A DNA stretch of 64,000 bases from an uncultured Fidelibacterota bacterium (GCA_902624275.1 CACNWW010000001.1:126001-190000); one strand, 5' to 3'; shown: positions 1 through 8,810, counted from the stretch's first letter. Numbers and translations: made by a program. The notes: a model not told the origin generated them from the sequence alone.

Positions 1-1891
1 CTGCGAGTGTTGAAATGTCACCCAAGTCGTCAGTTTCATTTTGGGCAATTTTCTTTAAAATTCTTCTCATTATTTTTCCAGATCTTGTTTTTGGAAGACC
101 TGAACAGAATTGAATAACACTTGGTTTTGCATGAGGTCCAATAATTTTAGTCACGGTATTTAAAATATCTTGTTCAATATTATCTGAAGGTTCAACGCCT
201 GTCATCAATGTAACAAAAGCATAAATCCCTTCACCTTTAATTTCATGATTATATCCAATTACTGCAGCTTCTGCTACACCACTTGCAGCACCTATAGCTC
301 CTTCTACTTCAGCTGTACCAATTCTGTGTCCAGAAACATTCAAAACATCATCCACTCTTCCAGTAATCCAAAAATAACCGTCATCATCTATATAAGCTCC
401 ATCTCCAGTAAAATAATTACCTGGTGCTTGAGAAAAATACGTATCGATGAACCGCTGATGATCGCCATATACAGTTCTCATTTGTCCTGGCCACGATTGA
501 GTCATTACTAAATAGCCAGTAGTATTTCTTTCTTCAATTTCATTTCCATCTTCATCTAAAATTGCTGGAATAATACCTGGTAATGGTAATGTGGCTGATC
601 CTGGTTTTGTTGGAACACATCCAGGAATTGGGGACATCAAAATTCCCCCAGTCTCTGTTTGCCACCATGTATCGACTATTGGACATTCTTCATTACCAAT
701 AACATTAAAATACCAATGCCATTCTGGTGATTTAATAGGCTCCCCAACCGTACCTAGAACTTTCAAAGTAGATAAGTCATACTTTGTTACCCAATCATCT
801 CCTTCTTTCATTAAAGCTCGTAGTGCAGTAGGAGCTGTATAAAATACATTTACTTTATGCTGTTCAACAATTTGCCAAAATCTACCAAAGTCTGGATAAT
901 TAGGAACTCCTTCAAATATTACTTGGGTTACTGCATTTGATAAAGGACCATACACAATGTATGAATGACCTGTTATCCATCCAATATCAGCAGTACACCA
1001 GTAGATATCATCCTTATGATAATCAAATACTAATTCATGTGTGTGTGATGCATAAACAAGGTATCCACCAGTAGTATGCATAACACCTTTTGGCTTTCCA
1101 GTTGATCCAGAAGTATATAAAATAAATAATGGATCTTCTGCATCCATCACTTCAGCAGGACATTCACTTGAACAACCATCTATAAATTGATTCCACGTTA
1201 AATCTCTACCTTCTTTCATAAACATGGCATTTCCAGAACGTTCAACCATGACAACTGTTTTTAAAGAAGGACATTCATCTGCAATTTTATCTGCATTTTC
1301 TTTCATAGGAATATCAAATTTTGATCCTCGCACTCCATTATCCTGCGTAATAAGTAGCTTACATTCAGAATCATTAATTCTGTTTTTTAAAGCATCACTT
1401 GAAAATGCTCCAAATACTACTGAGTGCACGGCTCCGATTCTGGCACATGCAAGCATAGCAACGATGGCTTCGGGGATCATTTGCATGTAAATACAAACTC
1501 TATCTCCTTTACTAATTCCAGCACGCTTTAATCCATTAGAAAACAAAGAAACTTTTTCTAGTAATTCATTATAAGATACATTTTTTGAAATAGTTGGGTC
1601 ATTAGATTGCCAAATAAGTGCTGCTTTTTCTCCAAGTCCATTTTCAATATGTCTATCGATACAATTATATGATGCGTTTAACTTACCATTTGAAAACCAC
1701 TCTATGTGAGCTTTCGAGTAATCGGTATTATTAATAGATGTCCATTCTTCAAACCAATCAATTCTTTTCGCTACTGATGCCCAATACGAATCTGAATCTT
1801 CCTTAGAACTTTTTCTTAAGGATTGGTATGTATCAAGATTATCATTTCCAACGGAAGATATAAAATTTTTTGGTACTGAATATTTTTTCAT
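1..1891 (-). CDS. acs: Acetyl-CoA synthetase (AMP-forming), C-terminus cut by window edge
   Basis: Activates acetate to acetyl-CoA via acetyl-AMP in the cytoplasm, feeding the TCA cycle. Translation from the ATG at 1889-1891 gives 630 codons that remain open to base 1. The ANL-superfamily P-loop YTSGSTGKPKG lies near residue 258, the WWQTETG substrate/ATP motif follows in the middle, and the C-terminal hinge/lysine motif LPKTRSGKIMRR is present about 30 residues before the edge. That lysine is the catalytic and acetylation-regulated residue of the family. Enzymes of this family have about 650 residues, so only some 20 residues should be missing. The gene is separated from the next leftward gene by 19 bp and may share its transcript. 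Identity is very secure. Confidence 0.97.
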   Translation of the reverse strand, partial: MKKYSVPKNFISSVGNDNLDTYQSLRKSSKEDSDSYWASVAKRIDWFEEWTSINNTDYSKAHIEWFSNGKLNASYNCIDRHIENGLGEKAALIWQSNDPTISKNVSYNELLEKVSLFSNGLKRAGISKGDRVCIYMQMIPEAIVAMLACARIGAVHSVVFGAFSSDALKNRINDSECKLLITQDNGVRGSKFDIPMKENADKIADECPSLKTVVMVERSGNAMFMKEGRDLTWNQFIDGCSSECPAEVMDAEDPLFILYTSGSTGKPKGVMHTTGGYLVYASHTHELVFDYHKDDIYWCTADIGWITGHSYIVYGPLSNAVTQVIFEGVPNYPDFGRFWQIVEQHKVNVFYTAPTALRALMKEGDDWVTKYDLSTLKVLGTVGEPIKSPEWHWYFNVIGNEECPIVDTWWQTETGGILMSPIPGCVPTKPGSATLPLPGIIPAILDEDGNEIEERNTTGYLVMTQSWPGQMRTVYGDHQRFIDTYFSQAPGNYFTGDGAYIDDDGYFWITGRVDDVLNVSGHRIGTAEVEGAIGAASGVAEAAVIGYNHEIKGEGIYAFVTLMTGVEPSDNIEQDILNTVTKIIGPHAKPSVIQFCSGLPKTRSGKIMRRILKKIAQNETDDLGDISTLA

Positions 1892-1910
1892 TTTAATAAA
1901 GTTAGATTAT

Positions 1911-2558
1911 TTAAATATAAAAGTAAATTGCGATGTAATGAAAAGCACTTGCAAAAAGAACAAAAATATGCCAAATAAAATGGTTGTATTTTACTTTGGA
2001 ATCTGCCAAATAAAAAAAGACACCAATGAGATAGGTTAAACATGATGCATAGATCCACTTCAATGCATTTGGGGGAATTTCATTTATAAAAGCATCAATA
2101 AAAAATAACCAAAGACCTCCCATAAACATATACAGTATAACAGAAACTAGATTATATTTTCCAACAGTAAATATTTTCCAAATTATACCAAAAATAGCTA
2201 TAAGCCATATCAATATAAAAAGCGTTAAACCTCCATCGTTTATTAAAACAGTTAGAGTAAATGGTGTGTATGAACCTGCAATCAATAAATAAATTGATAT
2301 CATATCAAAAAGCCTAGAATCATAACGTTCTTGTGGAGTTTTTGAATTGTGATACAACGTTGAGGCAATATACATTGTAGATAAACTTAGTCCATAAATG
2401 ATGAAGCTTAAAAAACGGGTTATGTCAAAATCTTGAAGTCCTTTTTTCAATAAAAAAATTAATCCTATAAGACTTAGTATAAACCCAAAACCGTGAGAAA
2501 TTACATTTAACTTATCTTCTTTTTTTGAGTAAAAAAATTGATTAGAGAGATTATTCAT
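1911..2558 (-). CDS. trhA: Hemolysin III / TrhA (PAQR-like) family membrane protein
   Basis: Seven-helix integral membrane protein of 215 residues, the usual length of the bacterial hemolysin III (UPF0073) family. Family marks seen are the early segment STLYHNS, the central GSYTPFTL, and the C-terminal FIWHIFVLFASAFHY, whose His residues, with the first His and an Asp, form the proposed metal site of PAQR proteins. Family members have been linked to membrane lipid/energy homeostasis rather than to true haemolysis. It lies directly upstream of acs on the same strand and is divergent from ubiE, with an 83-bp gap that must hold both promoters. The family call is strong; the physiological role is open. 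Confidence 0.9.
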   Translation of the reverse strand: MNNLSNQFFYSKKEDKLNVISHGFGFILSLIGLIFLLKKGLQDFDITRFLSFIIYGLSLSTMYIASTLYHNSKTPQERYDSRLFDMISIYLLIAGSYTPFTLTVLINDGGLTLFILIWLIAIFGIIWKIFTVGKYNLVSVILYMFMGGLWLFFIDAFINEIPPNALKWIYASCLTYLIGVFFYLADSKVKYNHFIWHIFVLFASAFHYIAIYFYI

Positions 2559-2641
2559 ACAAAAAAATAGGAATAAATACTTTAATCATAAACATTTAAA
2601 AAGGTCTAGTGAATTACCGGCCCTTCTTTTTATCTTTTCAA

Positions 2642-3355
2642 ATGATCAAACCTTATAATTCAAAACAAGATTCTAAGAAACTTCAAATAAAAGATATGTT
2701 TAATGATATATCATCGAGATATGATCAAATCAATAAGATAATGACATTAAACATGGACAAGAATTGGAGAAAAGTAGTATATGATCTTTCTATGCAAGAT
2801 AGCCCAAATAAAATAATTGATATCGCAACAGGAACTGGAGATATAGCATTGTATTTTGCAAATGACAATGTTGAGGTCATTGGAGTAGATAATGCCTCAA
2901 TGATGTTAGACATAGCAAATAAAAAAATAACAGAAGAACTGAATATTCAATTTCAATTAGAGGATGCGGAAAATATGAGTTTTGAAGATAATACTTTTGA
3001 TGTAGCAACAGTAGGTTTTGGGGTTAGAAATTTTGAAGATTTAAATAAGGGATTACGTGAAATTAAACGTGTTTTAAAACCTGGAAAAAAATTAATCATC
3101 CTTGAAACTGCTGTACCTTCCTTTTTTATATTTCGATTTGGATATTTTTTATATACAAAGCTCATTGTTCCTATTTTGGGAAAAATGATTGCAAAAAATC
3201 AACAAGCATATCAATATCTATCAACATCAGCTGAACATTTTCCACATGGTAAAGAATTTCAGATGATTTTAGAAAAATCAGGTTTTGAAAATATAAAAAT
3301 AAAATATTTATCTCTTGGTGTTGTCAATATTTATACTGCTATTAAGCCAGAATGA
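2642..3355 (+). CDS. ubiE: Demethylmenaquinone / ubiquinone C-methyltransferase
   Basis: SAM-dependent methyltransferase that performs the C-methylation of demethylmenaquinone (menaquinone synthesis) and of the ubiquinone precursor. The 237-residue protein has the UbiE/COQ5 order: MFNDISSRYDQIN near the N-terminus, SAM motif I DIATGTGDIA, GVDNASMML, and the family signature GFGVRNFEDL followed by REIKRVLKPGKK. The C-terminal region carries the usual YQYLSTSAEHFP. A GTG at 2609 would add 11 residues (NYRPFFLSF...) not expected in the family, so the ATG at 2642 is preferred; neither has a clear Shine-Dalgarno sequence. In this kind of organism menaquinone is the likelier product, but that is inference. 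Confidence 0.93.
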   Translation: MIKPYNSKQDSKKLQIKDMFNDISSRYDQINKIMTLNMDKNWRKVVYDLSMQDSPNKIIDIATGTGDIALYFANDNVEVIGVDNASMMLDIANKKITEELNIQFQLEDAENMSFEDNTFDVATVGFGVRNFEDLNKGLREIKRVLKPGKKLIILETAVPSFFIFRFGYFLYTKLIVPILGKMIAKNQQAYQYLSTSAEHFPHGKEFQMILEKSGFENIKIKYLSLGVVNIYTAIKPE

Positions 3356-3359
3356 TTTT

Positions 3360-3911
3360 CTATAAAATCTTTGATTGAAATTTTAAAATAAAAAAATAAT
3401 AAATAATTGGAGCTACAAACCAAATTAATTGAGGAATGACAGTCAAACCATTTCCATTAATAGTTAAAAATACTGGGTTATACCAATTTTCTATAAACAG
3501 CCAAAGTTTACCATTCCCATTTAGGTCGACTAAAAATTCAGAAAAACTTCCCCAAATAATCATAATAAATAAAGCCGTTGAATTAAATCTGTAAAGAAAG
3601 TCTTGGTTCTTTAAAAAAACTTTGACTAAAAAAATTCCAACAATAAAAATTAAACCATCAATAAATGAATAAGTAATATTTCTAACAAGGGGAAGATCAA
3701 TTGGCCAATTAATTAAAATTAAGTGAAATGATTTTCCTGCTAAGGCAAAAGGAATTTCCCAGCTTAGACCTACAAATACCCCCAAAAAATATAGATTAAA
3801 AATTTCTCTTGAAATTTTTTTTGTCTTGCGTAATGTAATAAATAATAATGGTGCGCTATTCCCAATAATAAAAGCTGTCCACATCAACTGATTAGCAGAA
3901 AATAAATCCAT
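3360..3911 (-). CDS. Hypothetical membrane protein, about five helices
   Basis: A 183-residue hydrophobic protein that I do not recognise. About five transmembrane stretches can be read (around residues 9-26, 40-56, 82-101, 112-130 and 157-175), separated by short basic or polar loops. There is no signal peptide and no catalytic motif that I can name. Its ATG overlaps the stop codon of carbamate kinase by one base (shared base 3911), so the two are almost certainly co-transcribed with arcC first. This linkage is the only functional clue. It converges on ubiE with 4 bp between the stop codons. Confidence 0.7.
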   Translation of the reverse strand: MDLFSANQLMWTAFIIGNSAPLLFITLRKTKKISREIFNLYFLGVFVGLSWEIPFALAGKSFHLILINWPIDLPLVRNITYSFIDGLIFIVGIFLVKVFLKNQDFLYRFNSTALFIMIIWGSFSEFLVDLNGNGKLWLFIENWYNPVFLTINGNGLTVIPQLIWFVAPIIYYFFILKFQSKIL

Positions 3912-4855
3912 TATTCTTTTACAATAGTTGTGCCAGCTTTACCGTCAATTGCGTCCTGTAAATTATCAATATTTGTAATAATTACTTTTTTCCCATAATG
4001 TTTTAGAAAGTGAATAGCAGAGCGAATTTTTGGCCACATACTTCCTTGCTGAAAATGACCTTCTTCTTGGTATTTTTTTGCTTCTTGATCTGTCATTTGA
4101 TCTATTGGAGATTGATTTTTAGTTCCATAGTGTAAATACACTTGGTCAATATCAGTAACAATATAGTATTCATCTGCACGAATCACTCTTCCAAGCTTTG
4201 CAGCAGTTAAATCTTTATCAATAACAGCATCTATGCCATTAAAATTTCCATTCTTATTAACAAAAACTGGGATACCTCCACCCCCTGCAGCTAGAACAAC
4301 AATTCCAGCATGAACAAGCGTTCTAATACTTATGCCATGCATTACGAAATCTGGATCTGGAGACGGTACTACTCTTCTCCATTCTCCAGGATCTTGTTCT
4401 TTTACAATCCATCCCATATTTTTTGCTCTTTTTTCTGCTTCTTGTTTTGAAAAACGCTTTCCAACAAATTTTGTTGGATTTTTCAATGAAGGATGCTTGG
4501 GATCAACAACCACCTGAGTTACCAATGTCACTACTTCTTTGTCAATTTTTTCTTGGTTTAAAATATTTTGAAAAGTTTGTTGAATCATATAACCTATAGT
4601 ACCTTGTGTACCAGCTACACAAACTCCTAATGGTAGTGGAGAAACTTCATCTTGAGTTAAATCCATTCTTAATAGCTCATCTCCAACCTGCGGACCATTA
4701 CCATGAGTAATACAGATATTATAATCTTCTTTTAAAAACTTAATGATTTCAGTTAATGATTTTCTGGTATTACTAAACTGATCTTTAACAGTACCAGCTT
4801 GACTCTTATTTGAAAGAGCATTACCCCCTAAAGCAATAATTGCGGTTTTATCCAT
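3911..4855 (-). CDS. arcC: Carbamate kinase
   Basis: Interconverts ATP + carbamate and ADP + carbamoyl phosphate. In fermentative or arginine-degrading cells it makes ATP from carbamoyl phosphate. The 314-residue protein has the amino-acid kinase fold with IIALGGNALSN at the N-terminus, THGNGPQVGDE, the carbamate-kinase motif VAGTQGTIGYMIQQ and the glycine-rich AAGGGGIPV. Length equals the family norm. No arginine deiminase or ornithine carbamoyltransferase gene is nearby; the only partner is the overlapping membrane protein downstream. Carbamoyl phosphate might instead come from catabolism of another ureido compound, which cannot be decided here. Confidence 0.95.
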   Translation of the reverse strand: MDKTAIIALGGNALSNKSQAGTVKDQFSNTRKSLTEIIKFLKEDYNICITHGNGPQVGDELLRMDLTQDEVSPLPLGVCVAGTQGTIGYMIQQTFQNILNQEKIDKEVVTLVTQVVVDPKHPSLKNPTKFVGKRFSKQEAEKRAKNMGWIVKEQDPGEWRRVVPSPDPDFVMHGISIRTLVHAGIVVLAAGGGGIPVFVNKNGNFNGIDAVIDKDLTAAKLGRVIRADEYYIVTDIDQVYLHYGTKNQSPIDQMTDQEAKKYQEEGHFQQGSMWPKIRSAIHFLKHYGKKVIITNIDNLQDAIDGKAGTTIVKE

Positions 4856-4901
4856 AAATACAATATATCATTTTTTTATTGTAAAGGCATTATTTGTGGT
4901 T

Positions 4902-6101
4902 TTAGTTGCTAGAAAAAAAATTCCACATTATTTCTTCCATGGAATTCCCATTGTAAGACAAATTAAACCAATCATGATCACCATTTACAATTTTAAAGAG
5001 ATCGACAATTGTATCATTATCACCATTTAAATAAGTATAATTTTCAATTTGCCCTTCAAAGTTTGTTTGCGGAGAAGAATCAGTATTATTATACTGTGAC
5101 CAATAGGCAACAGTTTGGTCAACTCCCATCATATAACCTGCAATTCCATTGTAAGGTCTTGAGAAATCATTGGTACCATTAAATATCATTAGTGAAGTTG
5201 CATGACTTGGTTGACATTCACTGGAATCATTCATTGGCATTAAACCCGAAACAGGTGCTATAGCTGTAACTAATGAGCTTTGATAGCATGCCATTGAATA
5301 AGAAAAATCAGCTCCATTTGAATATCCTGTTAAAAATACTTTTGATGAATCAATATTATAATTGCCAGAAAGTTCATACAGCAGAGCAGCAAAAAATCCT
5401 ATATCATCTTGACTACACTTATTATCACCTCCAGGAGGATGTGTATTCCATGTTGTTTCGTCATTACAAACTAAGCCTTGTGGATAAACTGCAATAAAAT
5501 TAAACTGATCAGCCAAGGATCTAAAATCTGCAGTATTAATAAAGTATTGACTATATCCACCAAATCCATGAAAGGCAAAGAGGATTGGAGTTGGAGAATT
5601 GGGATCATATGAAGAAGGAATATAGATTAGATATTCTCTTGTTTCGCTATCATAAGTCATGGTTTCACTTAATAATCCAGTTTCGGTTGATACATCAGGT
5701 TCTGTAATTGATATTAAATTATTTTCAGTATGAACGTTCTGACCACCAGGGCCGATGACTGTTAATGTAATATCATATGTTCCTGGATTATTATAAGTAT
5801 GAGTGAAAGAGTAATATGTACTTTCGATATCACTATCATCATCTACATTCCATAACCAAGAATTCACTTCTCCAGTAGATGTGCTTGTAAAGGTAATATC
5901 AACAGGAGCTTCTCCACTATATGAGGAAACAGTAAAGCTCGCTACAGGTTCAGTATTTATTCCACCTGAACCACCTCCAGAATTTTCTCCAGGAGTAACA
6001 TCTCCAACATCTTCAACAGACTGTGTTGCGCTACCACCAGAGCAAGAAAGTATGATTGAAATAAAAATAAAAAAGATAAGTCTATAGATAAGCTTCCCCA
6101 T
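4902..6101 (-). CDS. Secreted PKD-domain lipoprotein with PHB-depolymerase-like esterase domain
   Basis: A 399-residue exported protein. The N-terminus is a lipoprotein signal ending IILSC (Cys20), followed by a Gly/Ser-rich linker, one PKD domain (about residues 50-135, with the terminal FTHTYNNPGTYDITLTV pattern), and a C-terminal alpha/beta-hydrolase of the LpqC/PHB-depolymerase/feruloyl-esterase (CE1-like) type. The likely catalytic triad is Ser261 in GYSNGA, Asp312 in NGTND and His376 in NGDHDWF; the oxyanion region is FAFHGFGGY. Related domains cleave polyhydroxyalkanoates or ester-linked polysaccharide decorations; the substrate is not decidable from sequence. It heads a run of three exported-protein genes on the same strand (with CIA30 and SYLF proteins upstream). 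Confidence 0.86.
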   Translation of the reverse strand: MGKLIYRLIFFIFISIILSCSGGSATQSVEDVGDVTPGENSGGGSGGINTEPVASFTVSSYSGEAPVDITFTSTSTGEVNSWLWNVDDDSDIESTYYSFTHTYNNPGTYDITLTVIGPGGQNVHTENNLISITEPDVSTETGLLSETMTYDSETREYLIYIPSSYDPNSPTPILFAFHGFGGYSQYFINTADFRSLADQFNFIAVYPQGLVCNDETTWNTHPPGGDNKCSQDDIGFFAALLYELSGNYNIDSSKVFLTGYSNGADFSYSMACYQSSLVTAIAPVSGLMPMNDSSECQPSHATSLMIFNGTNDFSRPYNGIAGYMMGVDQTVAYWSQYNNTDSSPQTNFEGQIENYTYLNGDNDTIVDLFKIVNGDHDWFNLSYNGNSMEEIMWNFFSSN

Positions 6102-6115
6102 TAAAAATAATTTAA

Positions 6116-6655
6116 TTAAAAAGCTTTTATATGTTCAATCTCTAATGCAAAATTTCCTTCTTGCTTATCAGAAATAAGAATACCCATAGAATTTACTTTA
6201 TGCACTTTAAGTTTAGGAGCTCTAATACTTCTACCAAAATAGTAAGGTTTAAAATTTTCAACTGGGATTTCAATATCTATCCATTGATCTCTAATGGTTT
6301 TAAAATCGGAAGAATAATTTGCATAACTTCCTTTCATTGTCAGGCGAAATTTATAAATATTACCATCACCTTTTACTCTGAGTAAGAATGTTGAAGTGTC
6401 TTTTAACTGGTTGCCATCAAATCCTTTTCTTATGGAAGCAAATCCTCCATTATTTTTTAAAGAAACATTACCTGCAAAAATGATATTATTTGATTCATTA
6501 AGATAAATATTAGAATTTGAAATACCTCCCATTACACCATCATTTACTATTCCCCATTTATCAATTCCAATATTATTTGACGGATCTACCATTGTAACAT
6601 TTTGTGAAAAAATAATAGTTTGAAATAAAAGATAAATAATTGGTATGAGTTTCAT
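6116..6655 (-). CDS. Exported CIA30-family protein
   Basis: A 179-residue protein with a cleavable signal (hydrophobic residues about 4-15, then FSQ) and a single CIA30/NDUFAF1-like beta-sandwich domain. The family signature is clear: WGIVNDGVMGGISNS near the start, then FAGNVSLKNNGGFASIR, LLRVKGDG and the C-terminal ISDKQEGNFALEIEHI. In mitochondria the family member assists complex I assembly; bacterial exported versions are uncharacterised and probably bind carbohydrate or another ligand. It sits 14 bp upstream of the secreted esterase gene on the same strand, which supports an extracellular or periplasmic role. Domain call good, function unknown. Confidence 0.82.
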   Translation of the reverse strand: MKLIPIIYLLFQTIIFSQNVTMVDPSNNIGIDKWGIVNDGVMGGISNSNIYLNESNNIIFAGNVSLKNNGGFASIRKGFDGNQLKDTSTFLLRVKGDGNIYKFRLTMKGSYANYSSDFKTIRDQWIDIEIPVENFKPYYFGRSIRAPKLKVHKVNSMGILISDKQEGNFALEIEHIKAF

Positions 6656-6681
6656 ATAATTTATTTTATTTTTGTCTTGGG

Positions 6682-6707
6682 CTGCCGATAAACTGATATT
6701 TTTTTAA
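6682..6707 (+). repeat. 26-bp dispersed repeat, copy 1
   Basis: CTGCCGATAAACTGATA followed by a seven-T run and AA. The same 26 bases with a single T/C difference recur at 11431-11456 in the same orientation. This copy overlaps the 3' end of the SYLF-protein gene. The two copies lie just outside and inside the tRNA-Val island. Their core resembles the tRNA-Val terminator (CTGCCGAAACAG then T-run), so they may be decayed terminators or other relics. Confidence 0.6.
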
Positions 6708-7246
6708 TTTTCTATTACAGGACTAAATGAGAATTTTTGACCACCAATAGAAGCTTCGACCATTAAACCACCAATTGCTTTAGTAAATATAGCAACTCCA
6801 TTACTATATTCAACTTCCGCAGCAACACCAGTATTAATTGCAACAGCTGAGGCTTGTGCACCTAATTCAAAATTACCTGATGTAAAACGATCCAAGTCAA
6901 CTTTTTCCCTAAAAAAAATTATTTCTTGATATGATTGAACACCTAAATTTATTCCTAGATTTATTTGAGTAACAGTGGAGTCCCCAATTAGTCTTTCTTT
7001 AGCAAAAACTTGACCTTTTCCTCTTGCTCCTCCAATACCAAATCCTGCTTTTTTAATACTTGGAAAAACAGCAAATCCATATGCTTCTTCAAAGTACATA
7101 TTAAGCTCTGAAACTTCTCTAAAGTCTTCTACAGTCATTAGAACTTCTTTCATAACTTCATTTGATACAGATCTGGTCTTCCATTGAGAAAATAGAATTG
7201 AAGAACTTATCAAAACTAAAAACGTATATAATATTATTTTTTTCAT
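6704..7246 (-). CDS. Exported SYLF (YSC84) domain protein
   Basis: A 180-residue protein with an N-terminal signal (KKIILYTFLVLISSSILFSQ) and a SYLF domain covering most of the rest. Family marks are the segment AYGFAVFPSIKKAGFGIGG, the RGKGQVF stretch and the glycine-rich C-terminal half with GIFTKAIGG-like spacing. SYLF domains bind membranes (phosphoinositides in eukaryotes); bacterial exported members are of unknown role. The ATG at 7244-7246 is preferred; a TTG two codons upstream would give no advantage. It is the first gene of a three-gene leftward set and its upstream side is the decayed tRNA-like sequence that closes the island. Confidence 0.83.
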   Translation of the reverse strand: MKKIILYTFLVLISSSILFSQWKTRSVSNEVMKEVLMTVEDFREVSELNMYFEEAYGFAVFPSIKKAGFGIGGARGKGQVFAKERLIGDSTVTQINLGINLGVQSYQEIIFFREKVDLDRFTSGNFELGAQASAVAINTGVAAEVEYSNGVAIFTKAIGGLMVEASIGGQKFSFSPVIEN

Positions 7247-7313
7247 AGTCAAATAATCTACAAAAAAAGTATAGCCAAAACAGTCCTTTTTTTTCTTTGG
7301 TTGTATTAAACCG

Positions 7314-7384
7314 TGGGCGAGTAAGGATTCGAACCTCCGACATTTTACGTATGAAGAAGGAAGTATATCCTCTATAAATCACCC
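7314..7384 (-). pseudogene. Decayed tRNA-Val-like gene with decayed terminator (outer edge of island)
   Basis: Read on the minus strand, 7384 to 7314 starts GGGTGAT and ends CTCGCCC plus A, giving six of seven acceptor pairs (one G-T wobble). A T-arm with the intact TTCGAAT loop and only a partly paired stem follows the tRNA-Val pattern. The D and anticodon arms no longer fold. Over the last 31 bases it differs from the intact tRNA-Val at 12142-12215 at only four positions. The similarity continues past the 3' end: TTAAACC and then GGACTGTTTTGGC before a T-run (7271-7296) match the tRNA-Val terminator with its second stem half lost. It is best read as an old displaced tRNA-Val copy. Confidence 0.66.
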
Positions 7385-7532
7385 AAATTGACTAATTGTA
7401 GTCAGTTTGTATTCATAATTTATGCGTCAAAGGACTCACCTTCCATTAATTAATCAAATGTTAAACGAGTATCTTGCAAGTACTTTTTAGATAATTATTT
7501 TGTTTCGTCACTATATATGATAAATTTGCTTT

Positions 7533-7844
7533 ATGGAAAAAATGTTTATAGCTATGAATAGATTTAAAATTGTCATTGATAAAGGCGAAGAATTCGAAAA
7601 CATCTGGAAAAATAGGACATCAAGCCTAAAAGACGTTCCAGGTTTCATTGAGTTTCACTTGGTAAAAGGAGACACAAATGATAATCATACATTATATGCA
7701 TCTCACACAATCTGGAAAACCAAAAGAGACTTTTATAGATGGACAAAATCTGAAGCTTTTAAAGAAGCACATAAAAATGCTGGTAAGCATGGTCATCTTT
7801 ACTTAGGTCCTCCAAATTTTGAAGGATTTGAAGTTGTTTTGTAA
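7533..7844 (+). CDS. IsdG/HmoB-like heme-degrading monooxygenase (ABM fold)
   Basis: A 103-residue single-domain antibiotic-biosynthesis-monooxygenase (dimeric alpha/beta-barrel) protein. The pattern MNRFKIVIDKGEEFENIW, NRTSSLKDVPGFIEFHLVKG, then SHTIWKTKRDFYRWTKSEAF matches the HmoA/IsdG heme-degrading subfamily more than other ABM proteins. Such enzymes open heme to release iron, without a classical heme oxygenase. It directly precedes hmuTUV on the same strand, which strongly supports heme degradation. A second ATG at 7542 is also possible as the start. The 96-bp gap to hmuT holds no clear terminator, so co-transcription is likely. Confidence 0.83.
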   Translation: MEKMFIAMNRFKIVIDKGEEFENIWKNRTSSLKDVPGFIEFHLVKGDTNDNHTLYASHTIWKTKRDFYRWTKSEAFKEAHKNAGKHGHLYLGPPNFEGFEVVL

Positions 7845-7940
7845 AAGATTCTTGATTTAAATCTTTAAGATTATTACAAATTCATTATAAAAATTAAATT
7901 CCACTGTATATTGAGATTCAATCTCATTAAATTTTTAATT

Positions 7941-8810
7941 ATGAGTGGTCATTTTAAAAAAACTTTATTTCACTTAATATTTTTTCATTCTATTCTTTTT
8001 TCGCAAGTAAATGATTGCTCTTCTGCGCAAGATCCAAGTCGTATAATAATTGCTGGTGGTTCAATTACAGAAATAATGTATTTCATTGAGGCTGAAGAGA
8101 AAATAATTGGTTTGGATGTTACTTCAGTTTATCCAGAAGAAACAAAAAATTTTCCATCAATTGGATATGTTAGAAATTTATCTGCTGAAGGAGTTTTATC
8201 AATGATACCATCTTTAGTTATTGGGGAAGATGATATGGGCCCACCATCTGTAATCAAACAAATAATGGCTACTTCAGTTGATTTAAGAATTATTCCAGAA
8301 CATCACAGTGCTGATGGAATCATAAAAAAAATTAATTGTGTCGGTAAAATTATTAATGAACAAAGACTAGTAAAAAGAGTTATAAGGAAAAAAATAATGC
8401 CTTCAGTTAACCAGTTACAAAAAGTAGCTGACAAAAACAAAAAGGGAGACATAAAAGTGATGTTAATTTTAAGTATGCAAGGTACATCTCCAATTGTTGC
8501 TGGGACAAAGACCTCTGGACACGGTTTCATAGAAATGATTGGTGCAAAAAATGTTTTTGATTCTTTTGAAGGCTGGAAGGCAGTAACTGCAGAAGCAATT
8601 ATAGAAATGAATCCAGACTATATTTTAATTCCCTCAAGAGATATGCACAAAAATTCAAAGGTTGCAACAATTACAGAACACCCAATTTTTGCAAAAACAA
8701 CGGCTGGAAGAAATAAAAATTTTATTATAGATGACGGAATGGCAATGCTAGGCTTTGGAACAAGAACAATTTTTAGTGCTTTAAATGCAGCTAAAACAAT
8801 TAGCAAATAA
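7941..8810 (+). CDS. hmuT: Periplasmic heme-binding protein HmuT
   Basis: Substrate-binding protein of a heme ABC importer. The 289-residue product begins MSGHFKKT and has a signal peptide ending near LFSQ. Class III binding-protein features follow: PSRIIIAGGSITEIMYFI, GLDVTSVYPEETKNFPSIGYVRNLSAE (HmuT-type), the long connecting helix, and HGFIEMIGAKNVFD plus EAIIEMNPDYILIPS in the second lobe. The ATG at 7941 is preferred over a TTG at 7911 because it places a normal signal sequence at the N-terminus. The stop codon overlaps the permease ATG (TAATG). Closely related B12 binders (BtuF) differ in these segments; heme is favoured by similarity to HmuT and by the adjacent monooxygenase. Confidence 0.86.
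   Translation: MSGHFKKTLFHLIFFHSILFSQVNDCSSAQDPSRIIIAGGSITEIMYFIEAEEKIIGLDVTSVYPEETKNFPSIGYVRNLSAEGVLSMIPSLVIGEDDMGPPSVIKQIMATSVDLRIIPEHHSADGIIKKINCVGKIINEQRLVKRVIRKKIMPSVNQLQKVADKNKKGDIKVMLILSMQGTSPIVAGTKTSGHGFIEMIGAKNVFDSFEGWKAVTAEAIIEMNPDYILIPSRDMHKNSKVATITEHPIFAKTTAGRNKNFIIDDGMAMLGFGTRTIFSALNAAKTISK

Noticed and set aside
2609-2641. GTG start for ubiE
   Set aside because: Adds an N-terminus unlike the family and has no better ribosome binding site than ATG 2642.
6682-6700. GCCGATAA in the 26-bp repeat as a sigma-28 flagellar promoter -10 element
   Set aside because: No matching -35 TAAA element at correct spacing, no flagellar genes nearby and the motif lies at gene ends.
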